DNA from: Mogibacterium sp.
Lineage (GTDB): Bacteria; Bacillota; Clostridia; Peptostreptococcales; Anaerovoracaceae
Length of the DNA stretch: 64,000 nucleotides
Assembly (NCBI GenBank): GCA_017404265.1
Contig: JAFRCS010000006.1
Coordinates: 189,502-253,501 of the forward strand
Direction: 5' to 3'
The position numbers and the translations under genes were made by a program. Position 1 is the stretch's first letter, and each line of letters opens with the position of its first letter. Below, piece by piece: positions 25,589 through 34,372 of this stretch. The notes under the pieces were generated by a model. That model had not been told where the DNA came from. It made no database searches and saw nothing but the letters and a program-made list of their open reading frames with translations.

Positions 25589-28330
25589 TTGGGATTGAGA
25601 ATAACAAAACAAGGCGAACTGAAGCACAGGGGCATATGGTCCAACATATTCCTGCAGTACACACTTCTCTATGGAGTGTATGTTGCGGGGATTTTTGCTG
25701 TACTCATCCTTTCGCACCGCGATATCATGCAATACCACGACTCGTTCACACAGGGAGTGTACCGCCTCGTTGAGCTCAGGAACCAGCTGCGCAGCATACT
25801 GTCAGGAGACGGATTCTCGTTCTGGTCGTGGTATGAAGGCACGGGACTTGATGAACCGCTCGAGAACTTTGTTGACCCGTTCTCACTCATTGGCTCGCTC
25901 TTTCCTGACAGATATCTGGAGCTCGGGTTCTCCTGCGCATCTCTTCTGAGGATGTACTTTGGCGGGATCGCCTTCCTCGTCCTCGGCAAGGAGAACGGGC
26001 TGAAAAAAGAGCAGGATCTCATAGGAGCGTTGCTCTACGTGTTCTCAGCCTGCTTCATGGGACTTGCGCTCCGCCAGGGTGAGCAGCTCGTGAACATATA
26101 CCTGTTCCCGCTGCTCGTGGCATCGGTTGACAAGATCTATAAGGGCAAAAGCCCGGCGCTTTTCATCCTTACTGTCGCGTACTACATGATCGCTGACATC
26201 TACTTCTCATACATGTCGGCGATAGCTATAGTCCTCTACATCGCGATCAGGTTCTATGCATATAATGATGAGTCCGACATAAAGAATTACGCCCGTACCA
26301 TGATGGGCTTTATTGGATATGGGATCACAGGCATAATGATCTCGATCTTCACATCAGCTTTCTCTGCGTTCAGCATCATGAGGGCATCGACTGAGAGTTC
26401 AGCGGAATCGTATGGCCTGCTATTCGACCCGGACTGGTACATAGCGTTCGGAAAGATGCTGCTTGGCACAGGCGCGACTTACGACTACATGGATATCGGG
26501 CTTCCTATACTCATAATCATGCTCCTGCCTCTGGCGGTAAGGAACTGTACACGGAGATCCACCAACACCATCATGACGGTCATACTGTTCGTGATGATGA
26601 TGATCCCATTCTTCGGAAGCATGTTCAACGGCTTCGGATATGTATCGTTCAGATGGTCTTATACTTTTGTGCTCTTTGCCACATGGGCGGCAGCAGAGCA
26701 GATAGACGCAGAAAAACTGAAGACACGGTCAGGTATCATACTTCCGGCGGCAGGCCTGGTCCTGATAAGCGCGTGGACATTCGCGCTTTATCAGACGGGA
26801 GAAATATCGATCAATAAAACAGGCAGGGTTTTCGTTCCTGTGCAGCTTGCCGCGGGACTGATCATAATAGCGATCATTGTGATCATCAGAAAGAAGGGAG
26901 AGATCGGAAGGCTTGCCGTGACCGGCATACTCGCGGTCACCCTGCTTTCCTTGTCGGCCGGATGGTCGGTCGGATTCATAAACAATTTAAGCAGCTTCAC
27001 AAGGAACGCCGCAGTATACAAGCACCTTCAGGATTCGACCCTCCGTGCGGGCAATCAGATAGAGGACGAAGGTTTCTACAGGATCGATTCGGTGGACGGC
27101 ATATTCAGGCACGCGAACCTGAAATATCCTTCGAATGAAAACATCTGGTGGAAGACAAACAACCTCTTCATCTATAACAGCAGGATCCCTGAGACTCTTA
27201 CGGAGTTCAACGTGGAGATGGGTAACAGCTACGGCTACGCGAGGCGTGTATATATGCTGTCTAACAGCAACCGCGCGAGCATGGATTTCCTTTACGGCGT
27301 AAGGTATTTCCTCGGAAGCGATGCCAAAAAGGATGGCGATGAAGACTCCGACAATTACGCGGGTTATGGCTTTGAAAAGATCGGAGAGATCGACGGAGTG
27401 AACGTCTATAAGAATAAATATGACGCAGGACTCGGATTCGTGCTTGACAAGGCGATGCTTGAGAGCGACTTCAGACAGCTGGACAGGCTCCATAAGGAGC
27501 AGGCGCTTCTTCAGGCAGCGGTGATCCCCGATGAGCAGGCGGACAAATGCGGCGGGGTGACTCTGGTCGGTCCTGAGGATCTCGATTTCGATATAAGCGA
27601 GCTGCCTTACGAGATAGTCTCAACTGACGGCATCACCTTTGAGGAAGGCAGGATCACAGCCGATAAGAAGGATGCGTCGTTCACCATATCACTCAAAGAT
27701 ATCCCGGAAGGGCAGCTGATGATCTCGTTCGATGACCTTCTGCGTGATTCGCCTGACGGTGAAGAAAGCGAGCCATATGAGATCAATGCATGGGACGGCA
27801 GAGTCACAAAGACCGTGCTCAACCAGCACAGCCGGCAGGGGGTCTCCGGCCTTAAGAACCACGACCTCAACATGGGCAATATATCGGGCAATGACGAGAT
27901 CACTATCAGCCTTTCAAGGAAAGGAACCTACACATTCGACAGGTTCTATGTGAGCTCGATGAGCAATGAGAACTATGATAAATACGCGTCGGAGTGCATG
28001 GAGAACGCGCTTGACGTGAAAGAATATGATGATAAGCACGTCGAGGCATCGATCGATACGGATGAAGAGGGAATACTCTTCCTGTCCATACCGGCTCATG
28101 ACAACTGGGACGTATATGTTGACGGAGAAGAGGCTGCGGAGATAAGAGATCTGGATATAACGTTCATGGGAGTCCGCGTCCCTGCGGGCAGACATGAGAT
28201 CGCACTCAGATACAATAACCGCTTCGTCAGATACGGGAGTATCGTGTCGCTTGCGGGCGTGCTGATCCTGGCGCTGATTCTGATAAGGAGAAAGAAATCA
28301 AACAGAGGATATACAGATACGACAACATAA
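25589..28330 (+). CDS. YfhO-family membrane protein (GT-C glycosyltransferase)
   Basis: This 913-residue protein has a long membrane domain (about 13 segments), an outside domain from about residue 470, and a last membrane segment near 885-905. The family marks are visible near the N-terminus: HDSFTQGVYRLVE, then GDGFSFWSW and DPFSLIGSLFP. In Bacillus and Listeria, YfhO-type proteins move a sugar from C55-P-sugar made by a CsbB-type GT2 to teichoic acid. It probably starts at TTG 25589 (or TTG 25595); neither has a strong ribosome site. Its 3' end overlaps the real start of the acyltransferase gene. Confidence 0.85.
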   Translation: MGLRITKQGELKHRGIWSNIFLQYTLLYGVYVAGIFAVLILSHRDIMQYHDSFTQGVYRLVELRNQLRSILSGDGFSFWSWYEGTGLDEPLENFVDPFSLIGSLFPDRYLELGFSCASLLRMYFGGIAFLVLGKENGLKKEQDLIGALLYVFSACFMGLALRQGEQLVNIYLFPLLVASVDKIYKGKSPALFILTVAYYMIADIYFSYMSAIAIVLYIAIRFYAYNDESDIKNYARTMMGFIGYGITGIMISIFTSAFSAFSIMRASTESSAESYGLLFDPDWYIAFGKMLLGTGATYDYMDIGLPILIIMLLPLAVRNCTRRSTNTIMTVILFVMMMIPFFGSMFNGFGYVSFRWSYTFVLFATWAAAEQIDAEKLKTRSGIILPAAGLVLISAWTFALYQTGEISINKTGRVFVPVQLAAGLIIIAIIVIIRKKGEIGRLAVTGILAVTLLSLSAGWSVGFINNLSSFTRNAAVYKHLQDSTLRAGNQIEDEGFYRIDSVDGIFRHANLKYPSNENIWWKTNNLFIYNSRIPETLTEFNVEMGNSYGYARRVYMLSNSNRASMDFLYGVRYFLGSDAKKDGDEDSDNYAGYGFEKIGEIDGVNVYKNKYDAGLGFVLDKAMLESDFRQLDRLHKEQALLQAAVIPDEQADKCGGVTLVGPEDLDFDISELPYEIVSTDGITFEEGRITADKKDASFTISLKDIPEGQLMISFDDLLRDSPDGEESEPYEINAWDGRVTKTVLNQHSRQGVSGLKNHDLNMGNISGNDEITISLSRKGTYTFDRFYVSSMSNENYDKYASECMENALDVKEYDDKHVEASIDTDEEGILFLSIPAHDNWDVYVDGEEAAEIRDLDITFMGVRVPAGRHEIALRYNNRFVRYGSIVSLAGVLILALILIRRKKSNRGYTDTTT

Positions 28331-29439
28331 AAGCCATACTCATCTTCCTGGTAGTGCTGGGTCACATGACGACAGATTACGTGTCGGACTCGTTTTTGAT
28401 AAGATGGACGACACTGTGGATATATTCTTTCCACATGCCGGCGTTCATATTCATCTCGGGCCTTGTACACAAGCATTACATAAGTGAAGAAATGGCGTCA
28501 CTTGGCGCAAAGGGAGAGACTCGCATACGCTGGGACAAGGTCCTGGGTTTCTTCCTGTGCGGTTACGGTCTCAAACTGTTCCTGCAGTTCACAAGGACGC
28601 TCATGGGGCAGCATCCGCTTTGGCATACGATAGCAGAACCGGGCATTCCGTGGTACCTATTCGTGATGGCAGAGTACGAGATGCTTTTCTATGTGATGCG
28701 CAGACTGGATGAGAAAGTTAAGCCGTGGATGATGATAAGCGGAGCTTTCGCTCTCAGCGCGATCATCGGATATTTCCCATGCGTAAACGACACGTTCTGT
28801 CTCTCGCGCATGATCAACTTCCTGCCGATATACATGATAAGCTACTATCTGGACATGAAGGAGTTCAACGCCTTGCTGAGCGGCAAAAAATGGCTCAAAG
28901 CCGCAGGCTGGTGCGGCATAGCCATATCCATGGCGGTATGCTTCTTCGGAAAATGGGGACTGTACAGCTGGCGCAAGTGGTTCACCGGCAGGCGCTCTTA
29001 TGAGTTCCTGACGGACTTCTTCCCGCATGCCTACAGCAATGGCTGGTGGATAAGGATAGCGGTATGGGCGGTCGCTATCGCTATAACGCTTTCGATCATT
29101 GCGGTCATACCGGACAAAGACTTCGGCTATATAACGACGATAGGAGCCCGCACGCTCAACGTTTACTTCTGGCACAGACCGCTATGCTATCTGTTCCGCA
29201 ACTGGGCAGTGCTGCCTAAGCTGTTTGTGCTGTTCGGAGGAAGATATGACGCGTCAGTAGCGGGACAGGTAAAAGGGCTCGCTTTCATTGGAAGCAACGC
29301 GTCAATGCTGGCGGCTTACGCGGTATACATATTGATAGGAGCCGCGATGACCGCGTTTTTCAGCCTTAAATTGTTTGAGCATCCGTGCTCAGATCTCATG
29401 AAACTTGCCGGAAAGATCACATCGGGCAAAAGGAAATAA
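28297..29439 (+). CDS. Acyltransferase family 3 membrane protein (OafA-like), probable ATC start
   Basis: About ten membrane segments; the N-terminal YDNIKAILIFLVVLGHM box with the catalytic His is typical of the acyltransferase-3 family, which acetylates surface glycans. The box lies upstream of the first standard start codon in frame (GTG 28354), so translation must begin earlier. AAGGAG at 28285-28290 is followed, after 6 bases, by ATC AAA CAG AGG: an ATC start at 28297 gives a 380-residue protein with a normal N-terminus. A G-to-C change or sequence error in an ATG would explain it. It overlaps YfhO by 34 bases; its stop overlaps the next start by one base (TAATG). Confidence 0.75.
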   Translation: MKQRIYRYDNIKAILIFLVVLGHMTTDYVSDSFLIRWTTLWIYSFHMPAFIFISGLVHKHYISEEMASLGAKGETRIRWDKVLGFFLCGYGLKLFLQFTRTLMGQHPLWHTIAEPGIPWYLFVMAEYEMLFYVMRRLDEKVKPWMMISGAFALSAIIGYFPCVNDTFCLSRMINFLPIYMISYYLDMKEFNALLSGKKWLKAAGWCGIAISMAVCFFGKWGLYSWRKWFTGRRSYEFLTDFFPHAYSNGWWIRIAVWAVAIAITLSIIAVIPDKDFGYITTIGARTLNVYFWHRPLCYLFRNWAVLPKLFVLFGGRYDASVAGQVKGLAFIGSNASMLAAYAVYILIGAAMTAFFSLKLFEHPCSDLMKLAGKITSGKRK

Positions 29440-30818
29440 TGGACCGGGAAGAAAAGATCGCGAAAAAAAGAGAACAGCTTAGAAACAAAAAGACCACTGC
29501 AGGAAAAACCGGCGGCAAAAAGAAAAGCGCCGGGAAGCTGCAGGGCCTGCTTGTTCTTGTGCTTATAGCCGTGCTGGTCAGCGTGTTATTTTCAGGCAGG
29601 AACCCGGCGGGATTTGATGCCGGCACCATGCAGAAGACGGGTGACCCGGAAGCCAAGGCGCCGGATATACAGGCGGAAGCGGCGGAGCTCTACATAGTGA
29701 ACCTTGAGCAGCCGGTCTATCAGAAGAACGCTGATGAAAAGATAGACCCTTACAGCATCACGAAGATACTAACATGCTATCTGGCGATCGAGAATCTCGA
29801 TCTGGATCAGATAGTGACTGTCTCCGAATACGCCGCGACACCGCTTGAAGACGGCACCACGATCTTCCTTGAAGCGGGCGAAGAGATAAGTGTAAGGGAC
29901 CTTCTTTACGGGGCCATGCTCGAGTCAGGCAACGACGCCGCTACGGCACTCGGAGAGGCGGTCTCGGGAAGCGAAAAGGACTTTGCCAAACTCATGAATG
30001 AGCAGGCTGCTGAATGGGGCTGCGTCAATACCCATTTTGTCAACGCGAACGGATGGAAGGATGAGGATCATTACACTACCGCTCATGACATGGCTCTGAT
30101 CACCGCGAGATCGTTCGAGAACGAGACCCTGCGCGAGATCGCCATGACAAGAGAGTACGTGATAGGCCCAACAAACATGAAGGGCGAAAGGTACCTCGAG
30201 AGCCATACTCTGAGGGGCACGCAGATCGAATACATAACCGGCGGCAAGACCGGCGGATGGACCGGCAGCGACAGTTCGATCGCCGTGGCGTTCTCAAAGG
30301 ATGGCCTGGATGGAGCAGCGGTGGTGCTCAGAACAAAGGTAAAAAACCGCAAGCCGGAGGCGTCAAAGCTGATAGCCTTCAGCAAGGAAGTGACCCCGGG
30401 ATTCATAGTAGCTGAACCGGGAACTGTCATCTGCGAGTCGATGGTGAAGGGCGGAAGCAGGAACAAGGTCAAACTCTGCAGTGATGAGACAATCTACGCT
30501 TATCCTAAAGGGCAGGATGAGAAAGGTGTCCGCATGGAGATAGAAAGGACCGACCTCGAGGCGCCGGTCGCAAAGGGCGAAAAGGCCGGCACGTACACGC
30601 TCTATGTAGATGACAGGGAGATAAAGACGGGAGATCTGTATGCGGCAGAAGACATAGAGAAGGGATGGATCCTTTCAAGGCTTTACGTGCCGGATAAGAC
30701 AGGCGCATTGCTTTGCGTTTTCCTGGTGCTTTGGGCCATACTTTTTGCTCTGGCCTGCAGGATGCCGCGCACAGGTCATGGGAGAAAGACCTCCAAAAAA
30801 GATATTCAAAAGCCTTGA
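29439..30818 (+). CDS. D-alanyl-D-alanine carboxypeptidase (peptidase S11, DacF-like)
   Basis: The 459-residue penicillin-binding protein has a basic cytosolic start, a membrane anchor at about 36-52, and the three active-site motifs: Ser106-x-x-Lys109 (SITK), SGN at 163-165 and KTG at 270-272. It trims the terminal D-Ala from peptidoglycan stem peptides. An unusual second membrane segment near the C-terminus (about 425-445) replaces the usual amphipathic anchor. ATG 29439 overlaps the acyltransferase stop and follows AAAGGAAA. The rpsF promoter overlaps its stop codon. Confidence 0.9.
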   Translation: MDREEKIAKKREQLRNKKTTAGKTGGKKKSAGKLQGLLVLVLIAVLVSVLFSGRNPAGFDAGTMQKTGDPEAKAPDIQAEAAELYIVNLEQPVYQKNADEKIDPYSITKILTCYLAIENLDLDQIVTVSEYAATPLEDGTTIFLEAGEEISVRDLLYGAMLESGNDAATALGEAVSGSEKDFAKLMNEQAAEWGCVNTHFVNANGWKDEDHYTTAHDMALITARSFENETLREIAMTREYVIGPTNMKGERYLESHTLRGTQIEYITGGKTGGWTGSDSSIAVAFSKDGLDGAAVVLRTKVKNRKPEASKLIAFSKEVTPGFIVAEPGTVICESMVKGGSRNKVKLCSDETIYAYPKGQDEKGVRMEIERTDLEAPVAKGEKAGTYTLYVDDREIKTGDLYAAEDIEKGWILSRLYVPDKTGALLCVFLVLWAILFALACRMPRTGHGRKTSKKDIQKP

Positions 30819-30843
30819 ATTGAACATTTAAAGTAAGTATAAT
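30815..30843 (+). promoter_or_regulatory. Promoter of the rpsF-ssb-rpsR operon
   Basis: TTGAAT (30815-30820), 17 bases, perfect TATAAT (30838-30843). It overlaps the stop codon of the carboxypeptidase gene. Confidence 0.75.
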
Positions 30844-30851
30844 AACCGAGC

Positions 30852-30896
30852 GCGTCAATAGGGACGCACTACCTACTGCACCGGGAGAGCCGGTGC
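30852..30896 (+). promoter_or_regulatory. Structured rpsF leader, candidate S6:S18 autoregulatory site
   Basis: Two hairpins lie between the promoter and rpsF: GCGTC/GACGC (30852-30856 with 30863-30867) and GCACCGG/CCGGTGC (30878-30884 with 30890-30896). Ribosomal proteins S6 and S18 are known to bind a CCG-containing leader in many bacteria; position and CCG fit, but I cannot confirm the full consensus. Confidence 0.4.
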
Positions 30897-30921
30897 CATC
30901 AAGACCACAGGAGGTGTCAAC

Positions 30922-31209
30922 ATGAGAGATTATGAACTTCTATTCGTGCTTGATCCAAGCCTGGACGAGGAAGCCAAGGCTGACCTGATCGAAAAGGTCA
31001 AGGCAGTCATCAACACAGACGGCGAAGCCGGAGAAGCTGATGTTTGGGGCGACAGAAAGCTTGCTTACAACATCAACAAGAAGAGCACAGGCTACTATGT
31101 AGTACTGCCTTTCAAGGCCGGAGCAGAGCTGCCTAAGGAACTCGACAGAAGGATGAGGATCAACGAAAACGTAATGAGACACATTATCGTATCTCAGGAC
31201 GAAGAGTAG
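30922..31209 (+). CDS. rpsF: Ribosomal protein S6
   Basis: A 95-residue protein with the S6 start MRDYELLFVLDP and the WGDRKLAYNINKKSTGYYVV core. It binds 16S rRNA of the small subunit with S18. ACAGGAGG stands before the ATG. First gene of the conserved rpsF-ssb-rpsR operon. Confidence 0.97.
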   Translation: MRDYELLFVLDPSLDEEAKADLIEKVKAVINTDGEAGEADVWGDRKLAYNINKKSTGYYVVLPFKAGAELPKELDRRMRINENVMRHIIVSQDEE

Positions 31210-31225
31210 TAAAGGGGGGCAAGTT

Positions 31226-31714
31226 ATGAACAGTGTAGTACTTATCGGAAGACTTGCCAGAGATCCTGAACTCAGCTACACAGCAAACACACAGACAGCG
31301 ATCTGCCGCTTTACCATCGCGGTCGACAGACCAAGAAGACAGGGCGAAGATCAGGGCGCGGATTTCATCCGCATAACCGTTTGGGGCAGACAGGCTGAGA
31401 CCTGCGACCGCTACCTCAGCAAGGGCAGACAGGTCGCCGTTATGGGAAGGATCCAGACCGGAAGCTACAAGAACAGAGAAGGTGCCACAGTATATACGAC
31501 TGACGTCGTAGCCGACAGAGTAGAGTTCCTCGGCGGAGGAAACGGAGAAGGCAGACGCGACACGTTCGCGAGCCGTGACACATACACGGGCAGAGAACAG
31601 GTATTTGGTTCCGAGCCTCAGGGCACCGGCTTCAGCGCACCGGCAGAACCGCTCGCAGGTTTTGACGACATGCCGGATACATTCCAGGCAGCTGAAGATG
31701 ACATTCCATTCTAA
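31226..31714 (+). CDS. ssb: Single-stranded DNA-binding protein
   Basis: This 162-residue protein has an N-terminal OB fold ([39 protein letters not shown]), a Gly/polar linker, and the acidic tip DDIPF that binds partner proteins in replication and repair. AAGGGGG ribosome site. It lies between rpsF and rpsR, as in most Bacillota. Confidence 0.97.
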   Translation: MNSVVLIGRLARDPELSYTANTQTAICRFTIAVDRPRRQGEDQGADFIRITVWGRQAETCDRYLSKGRQVAVMGRIQTGSYKNREGATVYTTDVVADRVEFLGGGNGEGRRDTFASRDTYTGREQVFGSEPQGTGFSAPAEPLAGFDDMPDTFQAAEDDIPF

Positions 31715-31734
31715 GAAAGGGGAAAGCACGAATC

Positions 31735-31986
31735 ATGGAAAGAAACAGCAGACCTAAGCGCGTAAACACTGGCATCAGAAGACGCAAAGTTTGCCAGTTC
31801 TGCGCAGATCAGGACAAGAAGATCGACTACAAGGATGCTGAGACTCTTAAGAAATACATCACAGAGAGAGGAAAGATCCTCCCTAGAAGAGTCACGGGCA
31901 CATGCGCAATGCATCAGAGAGCAGTCGCTAAGGCCATCAAGAGAGCCAGAGTAGTCGCGATACTGCCGTTTGACGCAGATCAGTAA
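31735..31986 (+). CDS. rpsR: Ribosomal protein S18
   Basis: An 83-residue basic protein with the S18 core ([41 protein letters not shown]). It keeps a Cys-rich form (CQFC plus a further Cys), so it may bind zinc. It is the last gene of the operon; a GC-rich hairpin follows. Confidence 0.97.
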   Translation: MERNSRPKRVNTGIRRRKVCQFCADQDKKIDYKDAETLKKYITERGKILPRRVTGTCAMHQRAVAKAIKRARVVAILPFDADQ

Positions 31987-31996
31987 AACACAATCA

Positions 31997-32025
31997 GAGA
32001 GCCGGCCCGTTAAGGACCGGCTCTC
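31997..32025 (+). terminator. GC-rich hairpin after rpsR, weak terminator
   Basis: A perfect 9-base stem (GAGAGCCGG with CCGGCTCTC) but no T-tract after it. It may pause polymerase or mark a processing site; read-through into the next gene is possible. Confidence 0.4.
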
Positions 32026-32047
32026 ACTATAAGGGGCAAAAATAAGG

Positions 32048-33619
32048 ATGCCGCAATTCAGGCTCTTAAAGAGCAAAAAGAATACAGATACAGAAAATAC
32101 TGAAGAAAACCTTGATTTTCAGGAAGTCCGGAAGAAGCCGCGCAAATACGTGGCGCGCAAGTTTGACCGGTACAAGAGGATCAGGCTCTTTTCGTATGTC
32201 TCCGTTATTCTGATGGCGGTATTTACTCTCGCGGCGATAATGGCTGTACATCATTACTGGATATATCCGGGACGTGTCGAGAGAGACTCGATCAGCTCCC
32301 CGGGAAGAGGATCCGACTACATCATACTCAGCTGGGAAGAGACGCATAATACAGAGGTATATAAGGTCTGGGTAAAAGAGCGCGACATGTCTCCGAAGAC
32401 CGATGAGCCGGTCAAAGACGGGCTCGATGAGGAGGGCAAGGCCGGAAAAAGCCGAGAGGTCGAGATAGACGATACCTGGATGGCGCTTGAGACCAGTGAG
32501 CCGGAGATCACGGTAGACGGACTCAAAGAGAACACATCATATTCGTTCATAGTCAGAGCGGATAATAAAAACAAAGAGGGTATCCCTACCGGTGTCAGAA
32601 ACTTCAGGACAAAGAAGCCTCAGTCGATCGATGTCATCAAGACGGTCACCAAGTTCTCATTCAGCGAACCGTTCAAACTCCGCGCGTCGGCTGAGACAGA
32701 CGTAATGTACGAATCGAGCGATACTGATGTGGCGGCGGTTGATCCGGAAACGAAAGAGATACAGATCGTTGGCCCGGGCGATGCAGAGATCACTGTCAGC
32801 GCTAAGTCCAACCAGGAGTACGAGGGAGCAAAGGAAGTCGTAGAACTCAAGGTCCTCGACTCATATCCTGTATCTGCCGGAGGCGCTGCTGCGCACAACA
32901 TCTATCACCTGGATTCAGACAACTGTGAGGTGGTCAAGAGGATCACCGGAGCAGGCGGCGCAACGGTCCCGCAGGGCCTGGCCTACACGGGTGACAAGTA
33001 TATAATATCGTACGGAATGGGAAGTCCCGACAGGGTCATAAGCTTTGACGTCGACGGCGACGGCAAGGAAGTCAGCGTACCGACGGTAGCGCTTGGGCAT
33101 CCTAACGGCTTCACCTACGCAAACGAGAACGGCCGCTGCTACTGCGCAAAGGGCTGGACAAGCAAGGTCTTCACATACGAGCCTACTTCGGATACCTACG
33201 GTTCGGTCAACCTCTCATACGGCGCTTCAGGCATCGGATATGACAGAAAGGAAAAGCTGCTTTATACCTGCTCCAGGACGATCATGGCGGCTTATGACAT
33301 TTCCAAAGGCTACGAGGTCGTTTACACGACGGGTGTAGTCAACCACGGAGGCTATCTGGCCACACAGGACTGCGGAGGCCACGCGGGCATAATGCTCAGG
33401 TGTCTGTCCGGAAGCAATACCCACGGGACCAACTACATCGATCTGTATCACATGCCGACCGGAAGATACCTTGGGACTATATCCTGCGATCTGTCGGAGG
33501 TCGAAAGCTGCATAGTAGATAACGAAGGTTTTCTGGAGATACTTGCGAACAATACGAGCGATACAGACTATATCTGGAAAACAAACCTGAATATCGATAC
33601 ATTGGGAGAGGGACTGTAA
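32048..33619 (+). CDS. Membrane-anchored protein with FN3 and Ig-like domains and a propeller-like end
   Basis: The 523-residue protein has a basic cytosolic part, one membrane helix (about residues 50-70), an FN3-like domain (SDYIILSWEETHNTEVY; LKENTSYSFIVRADN), a BIG2-like domain (VMYESSDTDVAAVDPETKEI; GPGDAEITVSA) and a C-terminal half with repeated Gly/Tyr/Asp blades (GLAYTGDKYIISYG; GFTYANENGRCYC; GIGYDRKEKLLYTC) that resembles a beta-propeller. It is probably an outside adhesive or sensing protein. No catalytic motif is evident. It follows rpsR by about 60 bases and may be read from the rpsF promoter. Confidence 0.6.
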   Translation: MPQFRLLKSKKNTDTENTEENLDFQEVRKKPRKYVARKFDRYKRIRLFSYVSVILMAVFTLAAIMAVHHYWIYPGRVERDSISSPGRGSDYIILSWEETHNTEVYKVWVKERDMSPKTDEPVKDGLDEEGKAGKSREVEIDDTWMALETSEPEITVDGLKENTSYSFIVRADNKNKEGIPTGVRNFRTKKPQSIDVIKTVTKFSFSEPFKLRASAETDVMYESSDTDVAAVDPETKEIQIVGPGDAEITVSAKSNQEYEGAKEVVELKVLDSYPVSAGGAAAHNIYHLDSDNCEVVKRITGAGGATVPQGLAYTGDKYIISYGMGSPDRVISFDVDGDGKEVSVPTVALGHPNGFTYANENGRCYCAKGWTSKVFTYEPTSDTYGSVNLSYGASGIGYDRKEKLLYTCSRTIMAAYDISKGYEVVYTTGVVNHGGYLATQDCGGHAGIMLRCLSGSNTHGTNYIDLYHMPTGRYLGTISCDLSEVESCIVDNEGFLEILANNTSDTDYIWKTNLNIDTLGEGL

Positions 33620-33660
33620 AGCAGTCCGGTCTGATCAGAAGAAAGGATGGATCTCAGATC

Positions 33661-34371
33661 ATGTATAAGACACTGGGCATGATAGGAGGAATGGGACCTG
33701 CTGCGACGGCAGACCTGCTCCTTAAGATCACTAAACTGACTGATGCGAAACGCGATCAGGATCATGTGCACGTCATAATCGATTCGAATATAAACATACC
33801 GGACCGCACAGCGGCCATACTGCACGGAGGAGAGGATCCTCTGCCGGAACTTACAGCCAGCGCTAAGCTGCTTGAAAACGCGGGAGCGGACATGATCATT
33901 ATGGCGTGCAATACCGCGCACTATTTTGTCACGGAGCTTGCAAAGGCCACTTCGCTCCCTATTATCAGCATGCCTGAAGAGACTGCTCACCTGCTGAAGG
34001 AAAGGGGTATCAAAAAGGCTGCCCTGCTGGCGACTGACGGGACTGTCCAGAGCGGTGTATACCAGAATGTTCTGGACGCAGAGGAGATAGAGACGATATA
34101 TCCGAATCACGAGCAGCAGGCGCTCATAATGTCTGTTATTTATAACTACATAAAAAGAGGCATACTTGATGCCTCTGAGCTTCCTGTCAGGGAAGTACTG
34201 GATGTATGTATCGATTTGAAAAAGCGCGGCGCGGAGGCTGTGCTGCTGGCATGTACAGAGCTGCCTGTAGCCTTCGAAGTGATGGGCCTTCTGGATGAAA
34301 GCTGCGTTGACCCGACTGAGGTGCTCGCGGCAGCGGCTGTAAAAGCTGCCGGTGCTCCGGTACGGGAATAG
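33661..34371 (+). CDS. Aspartate/glutamate racemase family protein
   Basis: The 236-residue protein has the two catalytic cysteines of PLP-independent racemases: MACNTAHYF near residue 80 and LLACTELP near 195, plus the start MIGGMGPAATAD. It interconverts L- and D-aspartate (or D-glutamate for wall synthesis). Closest in look to RacD/YgeA-type proteins. It ends one base from the convergent panE-like gene. No operon partner on its strand. Confidence 0.85.
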   Translation: MYKTLGMIGGMGPAATADLLLKITKLTDAKRDQDHVHVIIDSNINIPDRTAAILHGGEDPLPELTASAKLLENAGADMIIMACNTAHYFVTELAKATSLPIISMPEETAHLLKERGIKKAALLATDGTVQSGVYQNVLDAEEIETIYPNHEQQALIMSVIYNYIKRGILDASELPVREVLDVCIDLKKRGAEAVLLACTELPVAFEVMGLLDESCVDPTEVLAAAAVKAAGAPVRE

Positions 34372-34372
34372 C

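Noticed and set aside
28354-28356. GTG start for the acyltransferase
   Set aside because: It would delete the first catalytic helix of the family; the ribosome site is upstream at 28285.
33609-33625. Small hairpin around the stop of the 32048-33619 gene (GGACTG/CAGTCC)
   Set aside because: Short, no T-run, so not a convincing terminator.
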